Assembly: GCA_036346225.1 (NCBI GenBank)
Contig: JARFIW010001480.1
Location: 15,247,501 to 15,311,500 of the forward strand
DNA from: Platerodrilus igneus
Taxonomy: Eukaryota > Arthropoda > Insecta > Coleoptera > Lycidae
Length of the DNA: 64,000 bases
Direction: 5' to 3'
The position numbers and the translations under genes are program-made. Each line of letters starts with the position of its first letter. Position 1 is the first letter of the stretch. Positions 1 to 11,543 of this stretch are shown piece after piece. The notes under the pieces are model-generated. The model saw only the letters and a list, made by a program, of their open reading frames with translations. It searched no databases and was not told the origin of the DNA.

Positions 1-930
1 ATTTAATTGGTAAACCGATCCACCCCTTTACAAGACGCTTCTTAAAATTTCTGTGTTTTATTTGATTTTGTAAACTCCACAGAATAATTTTCGTTGAGCT
101 AGCAGGCAAAGAAAAGGAAAAGGAAGGTAAGATAATAATTACAAATTTCCTATCGCTGTACCTAACTCACGGCACTCTTTTAGTGGCGCTCCAACGTGCG
201 GCCGTTATCACCGCAATATGTACATACATACCATGTAAGTGGTTAGAATTTGGGGATTAAGTTATAAAAAGGAAGTGCGTTTTAAGGAAGATAATTCTTG
301 ATGTTCTGAAGACAAACGACTAAAAGTTAGACAGCAATACATAAAACGCAGAGCATATAGTGAAAACGCATCAACGATTATTACAAAGTGTTTCCAATTA
401 TTTAAATTTTTCCCATTTTGAAAAATTGGCCATCGGTTTTAGTGCTAGTGAAAGTCCAGTCTAATTCTATTAAAGTTTAACAATCATGTCTTAACGCAAG
501 TTTTATTATTAATTTACATGAGGATGCGACCTTTATTTGTAGAGTATTAATATTTGTATTGTTTGGAGTTTAAATCATTTTAGGGCTCGCGAACCAGAAG
601 TTCTTTCAAGACACAGGAGAGTAAATGGTAGAGTAACAGTTACGCTTTGTTCCGCATGAGTCAGATTTTATTATAAGAGAATTTATGAAAATATTTAAAT
701 AATTTTTGTAATAATTTTTATAAGGTATTAGTCTAAATTTTAAAAAGTATTTAATTAAAATATCCCTTGTCGATTAATATTTGTTGTTAAGCTTTAAAAG
801 TGATATTTCAGAATTATACTATTTACTGTCCTGTTTGGTGGGCTGGAATGATAATAATATCGAATAAATAAAACAAAATCTTAGTGTTTATTTATTAGTA
901 ATAGCGTTAATTTATAGTTTCTTTTTTCAG
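1..930 (+). other. IYD: Last intron of the iodotyrosine deiodinase gene (3' part)
   Basis: AT-rich sequence with no reading frame I can support. It ends in a pyrimidine-rich tract and AG (cttttttcag, 921-930) directly before the coding exon, which makes it the 3' part of an intron. I looked for the preceding deiodinase exon here and did not find it, so upstream exons lie outside the window and the intron is at least 930 bases. Confidence 0.7.
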
Positions 931-1113
931 TATGCTGGCTTGGTAACTCTCACATCCACTCCATTAAATTGCGGACCTGCACTTCGTATGTTATTGAATC
1001 GACCATCATCAGAAAAACTGGTACTGCTTTTTCCTGTTGGTTATCCAGTTGATGATTGCACAGTACCTGATTTAAAACGAAAAGCACTTGACGATATAAT
1101 GGTAGAATTTTAA
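931..1113 (+). CDS. IYD: Iodotyrosine deiodinase, last coding exon (partial gene)
   Basis: Encodes the last 60 residues of an iodotyrosine deiodinase-like flavoprotein of the nitroreductase fold. In vertebrates this membrane-anchored FMN enzyme reductively removes iodide from mono- and diiodotyrosine; insect homologues act on halotyrosines. The exon opens right after a splice acceptor (AG at 929-930) and reads [20 protein letters not shown] at its start, LLFPVGYP in the middle and [12 protein letters not shown] near the end, then TAA at 1111-1113. These match the conserved C-terminus of the family (TPLNCGP, LLPVGYP, VPDLKRK), as I remember it. No frameshift or stop interrupts it, so it is probably a working host gene. 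The catalytic and FMN-binding N-terminal parts lie outside the window. A - strand ORF over the same bases is only a shadow. Confidence 0.93.
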   Translation, partial: YAGLVTLTSTPLNCGPALRMLLNRPSSEKLVLLFPVGYPVDDCTVPDLKRKALDDIMVEF

Positions 1114-2358
1114 AATTATTTAAGTGTCTGCTAGACAATTATGATAGGCATACTTTTAAAGTATATTTAAATTCAGATTACGTTGAGCTTTTCGGAACCT
1201 GTATTGAAGTAAGAAAATATGAAACTACTTAGGAATCATGTTTTTGAATATTTAATACAAATGCAGATTTTAACTTAAGTTTAGAAAAGCAATATTTTAT
1301 AATTACTATACATTAATATAGAGTTTACACAGTCCTTGTTTATAATTAATAATCCCAAAACTTTTCTTATGTAAGTCACCATGTACAAAAATTTTCCTTT
1401 AGCGAGGAGTATGGTTAATTTGAATACTCTTGTTTAACCCGTTAGGTAAGTGTAACTGGTCAGTGACCCTTAAAAACAAAAACCTTTTGTAATGGCCAAA
1501 TTAACTCAAAAATGGACCTCAAGAAATTTGAAATCTATTCACAAAAAACCCTACTTAAAATAACTATGGCATATAAATGTCTTTCTAAAGATTTAAACAA
1601 TTATATACCTGCGTTTTCACATTAAATTCTCCAAGGATTCCTAAATTCTTCAAACTAAATCGTTGATTAAATTTCCATTTCTGTATTGTGCTATAATAAA
1701 AATCAACATCCTATTCGTCCATTTACGTTTACATTAGTGGTATTAATTAACTCTATTATTATTTTCACAATTTGAATTGTTCTGATTTTAATAATATTTA
1801 CTTTGCATCTTGTACGTTTACTCCATAAGCTTAAAACACATGGTTCTTTAAATATCTAACGTGATCAAGCACGTGATTTAAGTTAGTTACAACTCTTGGT
1901 TGACCGACCAACAGTTTATGGACAAGTGCATTTATAAAACAAACCATTAGTAATTGAACTTCCTTCTAATTATTATTTCCGGTTTACATAATAAAATCTT
2001 TACTATGTCACTATCTCTGGAAAAACCTATAAATTTCTGGTTTATCTGATTCATACAGATCGATGTAATTTCTTTAAAAATCAGTTCATTTTAAACGATT
2101 ATCTTATCTAAAAAGCTGTTATTTTAGATTTATTAGAGCATGAAATCTCACTACAGTTTCTTAATTGGCATCCTTACTGATTGTAAGTGAAATGCTTATC
2201 TTTGAGCTGGTTATCGCGGGCTATCTTATCTACTTTATTAGGTCGTTAAACGTCTTACCGTTCTTTCTACTCTTGCTAATTAGGGCGTTCATTCATATTA
2301 TCTGTCACCTGCTTATTTACAATCGTATATTTATGGGTTTATTCTCACTATCGATGAA
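1114..2358 (+). other. 3' UTR and downstream flank of the deiodinase gene
   Basis: AT-rich, with no conserved coding sequence. Several AATAAA or ATTAAA hexamers (for example near 1623 and 1695) could serve as poly(A) signals for the deiodinase transcript, but I cannot choose among them. A 65-codon + strand ORF at 2165-2362 is hydrophobic, resembles nothing I know, and is probably chance. Confidence 0.4.
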
Positions 2359-2551
2359 TTAAAATGGCAGATTTGTCATAGGCTTTAAGCGATTTTCATC
2401 AGGTTTAATGATATGGTCAGTATGAGTATAACCCAAAACACTAATTGATTTTTGAGAAAATTTACACTTCTCTTTGTTGAGCGTCAAACCGTATTTATTA
2501 ACTGCAAGCATAAACTTGTTTAAGTTTTTGTCGTGCTCCTCTACTGTTTTA
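2359..2551 (-). pseudogene. Gypsy-1 reverse transcriptase, distal part
   Basis: Reads TVEEHDKNLNKFMLAVNKYG followed by LTLNKEKCKFSQKSISVLGY and DENRLKPM. This is the conserved Ty3/gypsy RT segment just after the YxDD box (EHDxxLxxV..LNxxKCxF....LG). It ends at a stop near 2360, before the tether and RNase H region. The SINE at 2552-2795 separates it from the rest of RT. Confidence 0.8.
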
Positions 2552-2795
2552 TCGTGCATTTATATCTCCAATGCTCCACCCGAAGGTACTACATTGGCCA
2601 GGAGGAGAGTTTTTTGTTGCTTGGAAATTTAGAATTTTGCCGAACCCTTGCCGTTCCAGGCAAGGTAGGGATATTTAACGTACGTGACAACACCCACACA
2701 CGGGACCTCCATTTAACCTCTCATCCGAACGAGGGCGTAATTTTTGTGAAAAATGCTCACCTGCCATTTTTCAAGCAGTCGGCCGTGTCTGAATT
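2552..2795 (-). mobile_element. tRNA-derived SINE, 5'-truncated copy in Gypsy-1 RT
   Basis: Same repeat as at 33422-33721 and 48180-48475, lying in reverse orientation. The right end stops inside the tRNA-like head (gtgtctgaatt instead of gtgtcgggattcg), so the Pol III B box is mostly lost. It is flanked by near-identical 13-base duplications of Gypsy RT, 2539-2551 (ctctactgtttta) and 2796-2808 (ctctacagtttta). Confidence 0.85.
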
Positions 2796-3559
2796 CTCTA
2801 CAGTTTTACCACAAACGTTAAGATAATTAAGATATGCAAAAGTCCCTTGTAGATCTTCGGTTCTAATGATCCGGTCGATAGTTCTTTGTAAACTCGAGAC
2901 ACCGTTCGTGACACCGAAAAGAATTCAGCGAATTGATAAGGATTTTCGATCGGTTCGAAGGCGGTGTACGGTTTATTTTTCAAGAATATAGGCACTTGAC
3001 GATAGGCGCTCTTTAAGTTTAGGATACTGAAAATGGCGTATTTGGATATTTTTGACAACGTCTCTTTTATGTTTGGTAAGGGATATGCGTCTAATTCTGT
3101 GAATCGGTTTATAGTTTGGGAATAGCCTATAACGAGACGTTTCTTACTGCTATCATTTTTGGTTATTAGTACTTGGGCACGCCATGGCAAATTGCTTTTT
3201 TCTATTACGCCACTTGTTATAAGTTTTAGAATTTCGCCTTGAATGAATTTGTTGTCATCTTTATTACGTCCCCGGGACTTAACAGCGACAGGCTTACAGT
3301 TTGGCGAAAATCTACAAATAGCAGGACTGCGGGCATCGAAGCTGCGGAAACCTGCAAATCCGGAGAATTTCTCATAGCCCAACAAAAGTAAATTGAAGAG
3401 CAGAATGCTTTCTTAAAATATCGTGCCCTATTATTAGGCCAGCACAAAGGTTCTTGATGATAAGTAGATTCACATCTTTGTAGGAGTGTTTTCCAATGCT
3501 GACAGTTTGGCACGTTTGCTAATCAACCGCAGACTTATGGCTCACAGACGCCATGGAAA
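2796..3559 (-). pseudogene. Gypsy-1 protease end and reverse transcriptase, proximal part
   Basis: From right to left: the end of a retropepsin (LIIGHDIL followed by KHSALQFTF, the C-terminal ILG(R/H)D motif of Gypsy protease), then the N-terminal RT domain. RT landmarks are SGVIEKSNLPWRAQVLITKN, KKRLVIGYSQTINRFTELDA, YPLPNIKETL, and NLKSAYRQVP, which matches the (D/N)LKSAYHQ(V/I)P block that carries the first catalytic Asp; here it is Asn (ILNLKSAY). The YxDD box is degraded to YLNYL near 2826-2840. Frameshifts between protease and RT mark it as dead. Its 5' neighbour in the original element is the gag-protease piece at 6859-7608, separated by the R1-like LINE. Confidence 0.82.
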
Positions 3560-3569
3560 TAGTTTGGTT

Positions 3570-6500
3570 TGTTTGTTGGTTTGTTTGTTTATTTATTGTT
3601 TTACACTATTCCTGGGCTAAAGACCTAACCTAGTGAATATGAACAGAGGTTGTACAAATAACATAAATTACAATACATTTGCAATACATATCAATTTCCG
3701 ATGTAGTACATTGATAATCTTGAGTTTCTTCCGTTTTCGCTGAGTTAATTTTGTGCTTTTGGAAGGTAAGTTGGTGTGCAGTGTAGTGTTGTAGAAGTAG
3801 GGATATTGACATGGAAGGGATATTATTTTGGACCGGGATTTTATTTAGGAAATAGTTAAATTGGAGGGGATAGTTAGTTGCGAGGAAGTTGATGCTAGGT
3901 AGTGGGGTAAACGGACCAGGTTGAATCGCGTGTTTTATGTGGGTTTGGTAAGGAATGTAGTTGGGGCATAACTATATTAAGTGGTGGAAGGTTTGAGTAA
4001 TGTTTTGGTTCGAGCAGGGACAGTAAGGAAAGGGAATTAGTTGGAAGGAGTGTAATTTTTGTCGGAATTTGCCGTGTCCGGTCAGGAATTGAATAGTGGA
4101 TCGGTTGGAGTAGGAGATATGTTCGGGGATGTTCGTTATATCTGAGAAAATGTCATGTGTGTGTCTACCTGTGACTTCGTTGCTCCATTGATCTGGCCAG
4201 CTGTGCGTTAGAGGTTCAGTAATTAGGCTGTTTATGTTTGTCATTGTCATTGTTTCGTATTCTGTGGGTTGTAGGGTGCGGTCATGTAATTGTATTGGTC
4301 TTCATTTCTTTAGGTTTTAAAGTTGTACTGTGGAGTGGAGCAGGATGTCTAGGGGTGGTTGTTTCAAAATTGTGTATAGTGCTGAGGTGGGGGATGTTCT
4401 GAATGCTCTTGTGGAAAATAGTAGGAAAGGTCTTATGATTGGATTAAGGTTTCTGCGGGAATGAGGTGATGTAAGGGGATATTAGGAGTCTATTGCGTAA
4501 CTTAGAATGGGAATTATTATTTGTTGTAGGATTAGTTTACGAGTAGGGCGAGTCAGTCCAACGGATTTTGGTAGGGCATGGTGTATATTATTAAGGATTG
4601 CTTTGATTTTGAATCGGAAATATGATAGATGAGCGTGCATGTTAAGTCTTGTTTTGATTTGGATTCCAAGATACGTAGTTGATTCCAATAGGGTTATAGG
4701 TATGTTAAATATGTAGAAAGTGAGGGCGCACTGGAGATGTCCTTTAAGTAATAGAATTTTGGATTTAGCGGGTGATAGGGGTTGTTTGTTTAGTAAGGAC
4801 CGGGATTCGATTTTTGTATCAGGAGGCGGGCGGTGTTTTCTAAGGATTTACGGGAGTTTCCATGTACGAGGTAGGTTAGGTCATCAGCATAGGCGAAGGT
4901 ACAAATATAAGGGATGTCAAGGTCTAGGAGGGGGTTTACAGAGTGTAGGTAGGATTTTAGGGTTTTGTATATATTTTGAAAAAAGTTGTTTTTTTTAATT
5001 TATGAGAGGACATTGGGCACCATAGGAAATCAAAGGCGGATTGGAAGTCAAGAAAAATTGCTATTACATATTTGAAGGAAGATGTCTGGACGGTGGTGAT
5101 TAGGGGTCGGATGATGCCCTCGACACTATGTCCGGGACGGAAACTATGTTGGTTTACAGAAAGGAGGGAGTGTTTATCTATATGGGAGTTGATCTTCTGG
5201 ATAAGAATACCTTCTAGAATTTTACCAATTGTGGAAAGAAGTGCTGGGGGGGAGGGGGGGTAGGATTTTGGGTCTTCAGGAGGTTTTCTGGGTTTTAATA
5301 TGAGGATAATAGAAGCTATATTAAAGATATTCGGAAAAGTACCGGATTTAAGGCATTTACGGATAAGTTGGATCATGGAATCTTTAATGGTAAGCCAACA
5401 TTTTTGTATCTTAAGGATGGAGATTTGATCTGAGCATGGGGCTTTGTTAGGGTTTAGGTTTTTTATTATTGAGTCTAATGAGTGTATGTCTAAGTCGTAA
5501 TCTGATGTATTGTTTGGTGGTGTATTTGCGTATTGCATTGTTGCTTGTTCTTGTTCAGTATGTGCATAAAGGATGGTGGAAGGACTTACTGTATCCAGGA
5601 ATGTAGTTAAGGTATCAAGAAATGCGGGGTCAGTTTGGTTAGATGGTGTGAAAAGTATATGGTTAGGGGGTGGTTTTATTAGTTTACGATATGTCTTTCA
5701 GGAATTACTGGTGTGTTCGCTGATTATAGTCATGTAGTGTTGTTTTTGGTATTTGTTATCAGTGTTTTGTAATCGGTCCTTGCCGTTTTGTACTCGTGTG
5801 TAAGTACGTCAACATTGTTGTGCCATCTGCGTTTGACGTTCTGAAGTTGGTGTCGAACTTTGCTCAGTGTTCGTCTTTTAAAGTCAAATTCTAATGTCCG
5901 CCGTGTGTTTGTTCTCTGTGTGTAGTATTTGTGTGGGATGGTGTCTTTAGCTGTGTTATGTATGTTCGTGATAATTGTGGTGGAGAGGGAGTTGGGGTCG
6001 GTACTTTTGGATGTGCTTGATGGAAAGATGGAGGTATTGTTATTGAGGTTGGTTAGGAATTGCTGCCAGTTGGCTTTACGGGAATTGTAGGATGGGGTTT
6101 TATAAAAGGTTCGTAGTGAAAGGTTTGGTAGTATTTTGAAAGTTATGGGATCGTGATTAATGGTTTGAATTATGTGGGATGTCTTCCAAGTGGAGATGAT
6201 ATTGGCGGCGGATGGGGTGGCGAGTGTTACATCAATATTAGATTGGTGGTTAGAGGAATCCCATGTTGGGATATGGGAGGGGGTGTTTAGGATTTCTAAA
6301 TTATGCTGGAAGATAGGGTCTTCACGAAGAGAGCCTCGTTCGTTAGTGGTGTCGTTGTGCCAAAGAGTTGATCGTGCGTTGACATCTGTGTATATAGTTG
6401 TGGGTTGGTGTCCTATAACGTTAAGTGCATTATCTAGTTGCTGTAAGTGAGTGTTAATGTCTTGTTCGTATTGAAAGTACGAGTAGATTAGATATAGGGT

Positions 6501-6858
6501 GCCAGATTTCCAATGAAGTTCTATTGTTGTAGTTTGGTATGTGAAAAGGGATGGTATGTAGGAGGCATCTATTGTAGGGTCTGTGATGATAATGGCGGAG
6601 TTGAGGTTAGGGTCTGTTGGGGTGGGATGGTTGTATAATCCAGCGTATGGTGGAAGTGATGGGATTTTATTATTGAAGTGTTTTAATAAATTCCAGAGTA
6701 GCTGGTCGGGAATGTTGGAGGTTAACTTGTACTGAATGAAGGAAAAGTTGGTTACGGGGAGAGTCTAGCGTCCGTCTTTTCCGTAGGGGTTTAAAGTCCA
6801 TAATCAATACGTCTTTTTGTAATCTCACGTGCTTGTTTGTATATGGGGCATTAGGGGT
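3570..6858 (-). mobile_element. R1-like non-LTR retrotransposon, 5'-truncated
   Basis: A 3.29-kb LINE inserted in the Gypsy-1 protease. A 10-base target duplication TAGTTTGGTT flanks it at 3560-3569 and 6859-6868. The 3' end, read on the - strand, is an AAAC-rich tail (3570-3605), as expected for target-primed reverse transcription. Coding begins within the AP endonuclease at the right border, so ORF1 and the 5' end are missing. Its site is protein-coding transposon DNA, not 28S rDNA. LOA or a related clade is also possible. Confidence 0.83.
3972..6765 (-). pseudogene. R1-like LINE ORF2: endonuclease and reverse transcriptase (broken)
   Basis: Read from right to left. About 6765-5830 is the AP endonuclease, with TDVNARSTLWHNDTTNERG near 6330-6390 (the D-N-A-x-x-x-x-W-H block of R1-type endonucleases). 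About 5538-4957 is RT, with NPNKAPCSDQIS (usual NKAPGPDGI), ALLSTIGKILEGILIQKINS, NQHSFRPGHSVEG and IFLDFQSAFDFLWCP (usual FLDxxGAFDNxWWP). About 4688-4482 is the post-RT region (STTYLGIQIKTRLNMHAHL), and 4250-3972 the C-terminal segment (TGRHTHDIF, QFLTGHGKFRQKLH, CPCS). Stops and frameshifts separate the blocks. GT-rich + strand ORFs over this region are shadows. Confidence 0.8.
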
Positions 6859-7608
6859 TAGTTTGGTTGCAAGGTATTCGTTTAAGTAAACTCTTGTTTG
6901 TAAAATCGTCGTTAACTAAACTTACGGAGTTTCCAGGCTTTAGCCACAATATCATTAATGCGGGTCGCGACAATCGCCTTTTGTAAACACGCTGGCACTG
7001 AGGCGGTAATAAAACATGTATTGGATCGGTCGCCGTCTTCTGCTTCCGCAGATGTGGCGCTATCGGATGTCTTACCTTGGCAGACGGAAGCGAAATACCC
7101 TTTTTTACTGTAGTAGTGGCAAACCGCGTCAAAAGTGGAGTAGGTCCTGCGGGCATAATATTGTCCCCACAGAAGAAACATTTGCGCTTGTCTAACTTAG
7201 AGGTAGCAGCAGTATTGCCCTTGCTAAAAAACAGAATCTCGTTATCGTTGGTATTATTCCGCACAGCATAGACAGTGACAGAATCATAGCTTTCGAATGC
7301 AGTTCGGCTATTTCTAGAGAAAGAGACTGATTATAGGCCTGGTCTAGAGTAAGCGACAAGTTTTCCAGAAGTCTGCCTAATTTTATTATATGTAAAACCA
7401 GAAATGAACGCATCACGAATACTAACGTTCCTGTTGGTGTCCGCGTCAACGTTTTGGAATTCAAAATCTTTAGAGACTGACTTCAACGTTTCCAAGTACG
7501 TGCCTATATTTTCGTCACAGCCTTGCTTTCGAATAGCTAGCATATGTCGAACATAGATGATGTTTCTCGGGTTGACATATAGTTTATCCAGCAGTAATAT
7601 GGCCTCCC
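6859..7608 (-). pseudogene. Gypsy-1 gag (C-terminal part) and protease start
   Basis: From 7608 leftward, the gag core reads LLLDKLYVNPRNIIYVRHML, GTYLETLKSVSKDFEFQNVD and SIRDAFISGFTYNKIRQTSG, which match the Ty3/gypsy gag blocks LYVKPxNEIFARHLLATRRQ and (L/I)RDAFI(S/N)G. A degraded zinc-finger region follows (KCFFCG, then in another frame AVCHYYSKKGYFASVCQGK, the C-x2-C..GHFAxxC pattern with lost residues). The protease start reads SVSLVNDDFTNKSLLK, where DTGSSxSFV is expected. At least three frames are needed to read it. It breaks at 6859 where the R1-like LINE entered, and at 7608 where the + strand LINE entered. Confidence 0.78.
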
Positions 7609-7909
7609 ATTTCGAATGGACCTGCATCTTGCCGAAGTTCTAGATTACTAGAACAGGTGAAATGGCTTGCGTGTTCTAATGAGCTAAAGAGTCAAACTGC
7701 AGGTCCAACCTAAGTAGTAGGGTCGTTAGTGAGGAACCAGACTAAGACAGGCCCCTGAAAGAGGGCAGCGGCTCTTTCGGAACGTAGATTGGCAGAGACT
7801 ATAGGGGTCGGTATGGCAGTATAAGACACACTACCGCGATGTGGAATGCAACGGGAAACCACCACTTTGCCTCCCAAGTACACAGCGTACTTAAATTGAA
7901 ATAAACAGG

Positions 7910-8797
7910 ATGGCATTCTCTGGGGTAAAAGATTTCGGAGTTAAAATAATTCCCTATTTGGATCTCCGGGAGGGGACTACTTCGGAGGATGCGATCGGAA
8001 GGTCCAGAATAAGAGTCAGGAACATTTTGCGAGTAGGAGCGTGGAATGTTGGAAGTATGAAGCAAGTAGGTAAGCTAGAGAACTTAAAAATGGAAATGAA
8101 TAGGTTATCACTAGACATAGTAAGAATCAGCGAAGTTTGGTGGCCAGAGGCGGGAGGGATTTTTGGAGTGGAGATTTCGAGGTAATTCATACAGTAACAG
8201 AGGAAGGAAATTTGGGTGTGGAGATAGTTATGCGAAAAAAGATAGGATACTGTGTAGAAAATTACTTACAAAAGAACGAAAGAGCACTCATGGTTAGATT
8301 AGAATCTAAACCGGTAAACCCAGTAATGGTACAAGTATACATGTCCAGCTTTAGTTACAGTGACGAAGAGGTAAAAGCGATCTACAAAGATGTGGAAGAC
8401 ACATTAAGATACCTAAAAGGACATGAAAATTTAATAATTACGAGGGATTTTAATACAGTGGAAGGTGAGGGTAGCAAAGAAGCGGTAGTAGGTTTATTTG
8501 GTTTAGGCACGATAAACAACAGGGGAAATAGACGTAGAATTTTGCGACAAGAACAATTTAATCATCACAAACACATTATTTCAACATCATGTTAGAAGAC
8601 GATATAGGTAGAAGATGCCAGGAGATATAGGAAGATATCAAATAGATTACATTCTTGTTAGACAACGTTTTAGGAATCAAGTAAAAGACTGTAGAAGCTA
8701 CCCAGAATCAGATATAAACACTGACCACAACATCGTAATTATGAAGGCCGCACTTAAATTTAAAAATTTAAAAAAAAGACGGAAAAAGGCACTTTGA
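7910..8797 (+). pseudogene. LINE-A AP endonuclease domain
   Basis: Exonuclease-endonuclease-phosphatase domain, read through three frames. Visible landmarks in order: ILRVGAWNVGSMKQVGKLEN (8019 onward; the TWNV metal-binding block), LDIVRISEVWW (catalytic Glu block), VIMRKKIGY region, MVQVYMSSFSYSDEEV (QVYAPT block), IITRDFNTVEGEG (GDFNA block), GLFGLGTINNRGNR, then RYQIDYILVRQRFRNQVKD and DINTDHNIVIM (final DH pair). The catalytic positions mostly survive, but frame changes near 8150 and 8595 break the ORF. It continues into a low-complexity Lys-rich linker (8798-9377) and the RT at 9378. Confidence 0.8.
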
Positions 8798-9127
8798 CTT
8801 AGAAAAACTAAAAGATAAAGATATTCAGGAGAGATTCGAAAAAAGGCAAATGAATTGTTGAAAGATATCGGAAAAATATCTGATACTAAGGAAGTAGAAA
8901 CAGAATGGAATAACATTAAATCTAGCCTACACATGACAGCCAGAGATATTGTGGGGTATACACAAAAAGAAAATAAAAAACCATGGATAACATAGGATAT
9001 CTGAATTTAAAAGAAATACAAAAATTAATCAGACGATAAAGGAAAACAAAGATACAAAGCTATAAAACGGGAAATTATTCGCAAATGCAGGAAAGCTAAA
9101 GAACAATGGATTGATGAAAAGTGCAAA

Positions 9128-9645
9128 GAGATTCAAACTATGATGGAAGTAGGAAAAACAGATGAAGCATACAAACTAATTAGAATCAATTTTAGGAATA
9201 TAAAACCATATAGCAAAAACACAAAGGACGCAGTAGGAAACGTTATTATAGAAAATATAGAGAAAGTGGAAATATGGCAAGAATATATAGGGAATTTATA
9301 TGTAGGAGAGGAACTAACAGCATTAGAACAGGAATGAAACATTGAAAATGATGACTTGAGATTTCCTATACTTAGAGATGAGTGGATTAGCATTAAAGGG
9401 TCTGAAAAATGGTAAGGCGTCGGGTACAGATAAGGTGCAAGCAGAAACTCTAAAAGCCGCTGGACAAGCAATAACAGAACGTTTCTTCCAACTTGTAAGC
9501 TATATGTACGAGACAGGCGAGATACCTAAAAATTTCAAACGTAACATCATAGTAACTATACCAAAAAGAAAGGCACGTACATGTGTAAAAATTTTTGAAC
9601 AATAAGTTTGACAGCACACGTGTCAAAAATATTAACTAGAATTTT
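9128..9645 (+). pseudogene. LINE-A reverse transcriptase, N-terminal part
   Basis: The pre-RT region includes EKVEIWQEYIGNLYVGEE (9253-9306). RT block 1 reads GLKNGKASGTDKVQAETLKA (9396-9455, usual NGKAxGxDxIPAELLK), then TGEIPKNFKRNIIVTIPKR (usual IPxDWxxSxIVxIPKK). After a frame change, SLTAHVSKILTRI-type sequence is cut at about 9645, where Gypsy-2 begins. The matching C-terminal part resumes at 13612. Confidence 0.75.
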
Positions 9646-11543
9646 TTACGTTCAATTCCTGAATTTGCATCTTCATTGATAAATTATTACCAGTTTAAAT
9701 AAATATCCTAATTCGCTCTTTTTGACTATTTTCAAAGTTATACCTATTATAGATAAAACACATTAACCTATCAGTTTATTCATAAAGCAGTTTGGTTTCT
9801 CTATTATTATTAATTTCTTATCTCCTATACTACAATTTAGTATACAAACTATTGTTCTTATCAACGCCTGGTAATTTCTTGTTTTAACGGTATTACCTTA
9901 TGATGTTATCAGAGTGGAGATTCTAAATCGTTCTGTTGGGAATTAATTCATTTTTACTTTTTACTTTATTGCACGTTGAACAGATCCTCTTGAACAGTTC
10001 TTAATTCTGAACGAGCAAATACACGCACATTCCTTTCTGTTTCTACTTCTTGTGTATTTGGTAAGTGAATAAAATGGTTGAGAAATTATTGACTTTCATA
10101 TTTACTCTCTAGCTCGTATCGTATGGTCTTATGTTAGGACTTAAAAGTTGTTCGTACTCAAGGTTTAAAACTTTCCCGTACGTGTAGAATTTTATCGTAT
10201 GGATTTGATTGTATGTTCAGGTTTGACTTTGGACCACGTGGATTGCTAACTACTCACAACTCTTTTTGGTTTACCAGAATCTTCGAGCTACTAGGTATTG
10301 TGACTGTAAAAGAAAATGCATTGTTCCGGATCTTGGCTGGTTACTAGTATGTTAAACATTTCTTTGTCTCGTTACAATTACGTAGACCAAAGTAAACTAC
10401 TTTTTTAAATTATATTTTACTAGTAGTCCATGCAATAAATTATTTCCCACATATATGCTAATAATTGTGTATCACGTTCCTCACCAACAGTGCTGATAGT
10501 TAGAAATTTTACTGTAATGTTTAATAAGTTTGAATCATCTGCAATCCTTCAATACTAATAAGTTATAGTTACTATAGTAGTTACTTTTCAGATACTCTCA
10601 CATTCTTTATGCATCATTAATATTCCATTATGAACATAGTTAACATCAGTGTTTTGTATGGACCCTTTTGATAAAAATAAATATTCTATTTTTTCCTTCT
10701 TACTATAAACGTGTTAGAATGTAATTACACGAGCTCGTTAGGGTTATTAATTATAAATTATTTTCTTTATCCTGATTGCGTCAGGGGCGCACTTGTAATA
10801 TTTTACCATAACGCCAAGTGTCACAGACGCACAAACGTACTTATTGATTAGTGAACGTTCCTTAAAAGTTTATTTTGTGCTTTTAATAATCATATACATT
10901 GATTACTAAAATGATTATTGATTACAAGTCTTATGATAAGCAAAAAAAGTATATTTTTAACTTGAATTTTTTATTACCTATATGTTTTAGTTGGAAAGGC
11001 TGGCGTCCTGTCATTAATTATTGCTTTTCTTTTGCAGATACAAACTTTATTTTATTCCAATGATTAATTTTCTCCTTGTTTGAGTTACTTCAGTTTCAGC
11101 TTACTCTCCCCCAATCTTCGGCTGCAGCCTAGTCGGCACATCCTTTTAGTTACGGTACGAGAATATCGTGACATAAATTTGGCCACAATAGAATGGTCAT
11201 CATTAGACCCGTTTTCTAGTTAAGTTGGAATATTTTTGGTTATCTCACCTGCTGCATATAAATAATATATATTAAATTTTATTTCACCCTAGGTTATCGG
11301 ACTTGTGTTTTCTACGGTAATTTTAGTTGTATTCGAAAACACTGGGGCCCAATTCCTTCCGTTTATCGACAACTTTCTACTTTAATTTTTTTTGTCTCGT
11401 TAATCCTAGTGAAATCTTCAGTATTACGTAATGTAAACTTTTATTTTCAGTGAATTTCTTTTATTCTTAATTTTTATTGTTGTTGCTTGGGTCCTAGACT
11501 TTCAGACATATACTGAATTTTTGTTAACGATGGTACATGGCGC
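9646..11543 (+). other. Gypsy-2 5' region: probable LTR and leader, no coding sequence
   Basis: AT-rich, 1.9 kb, no supported ORF. By position it should hold the 5' LTR and leader of Gypsy-2. A possible primer-binding site is tggggcccaattcc (about 11343-11356), which follows gaaaaca, an acceptable LTR end. The missing second LTR prevents definition of borders. Confidence 0.35.

Noticed and set aside
4720..6450. + strand ORFs (4720-4998, 5072-5263, 6172-6450) as genes
   Set aside because: They are antisense to clear R1-like endonuclease and RT blocks and have GT-rich, biased composition expected of a shadow frame.
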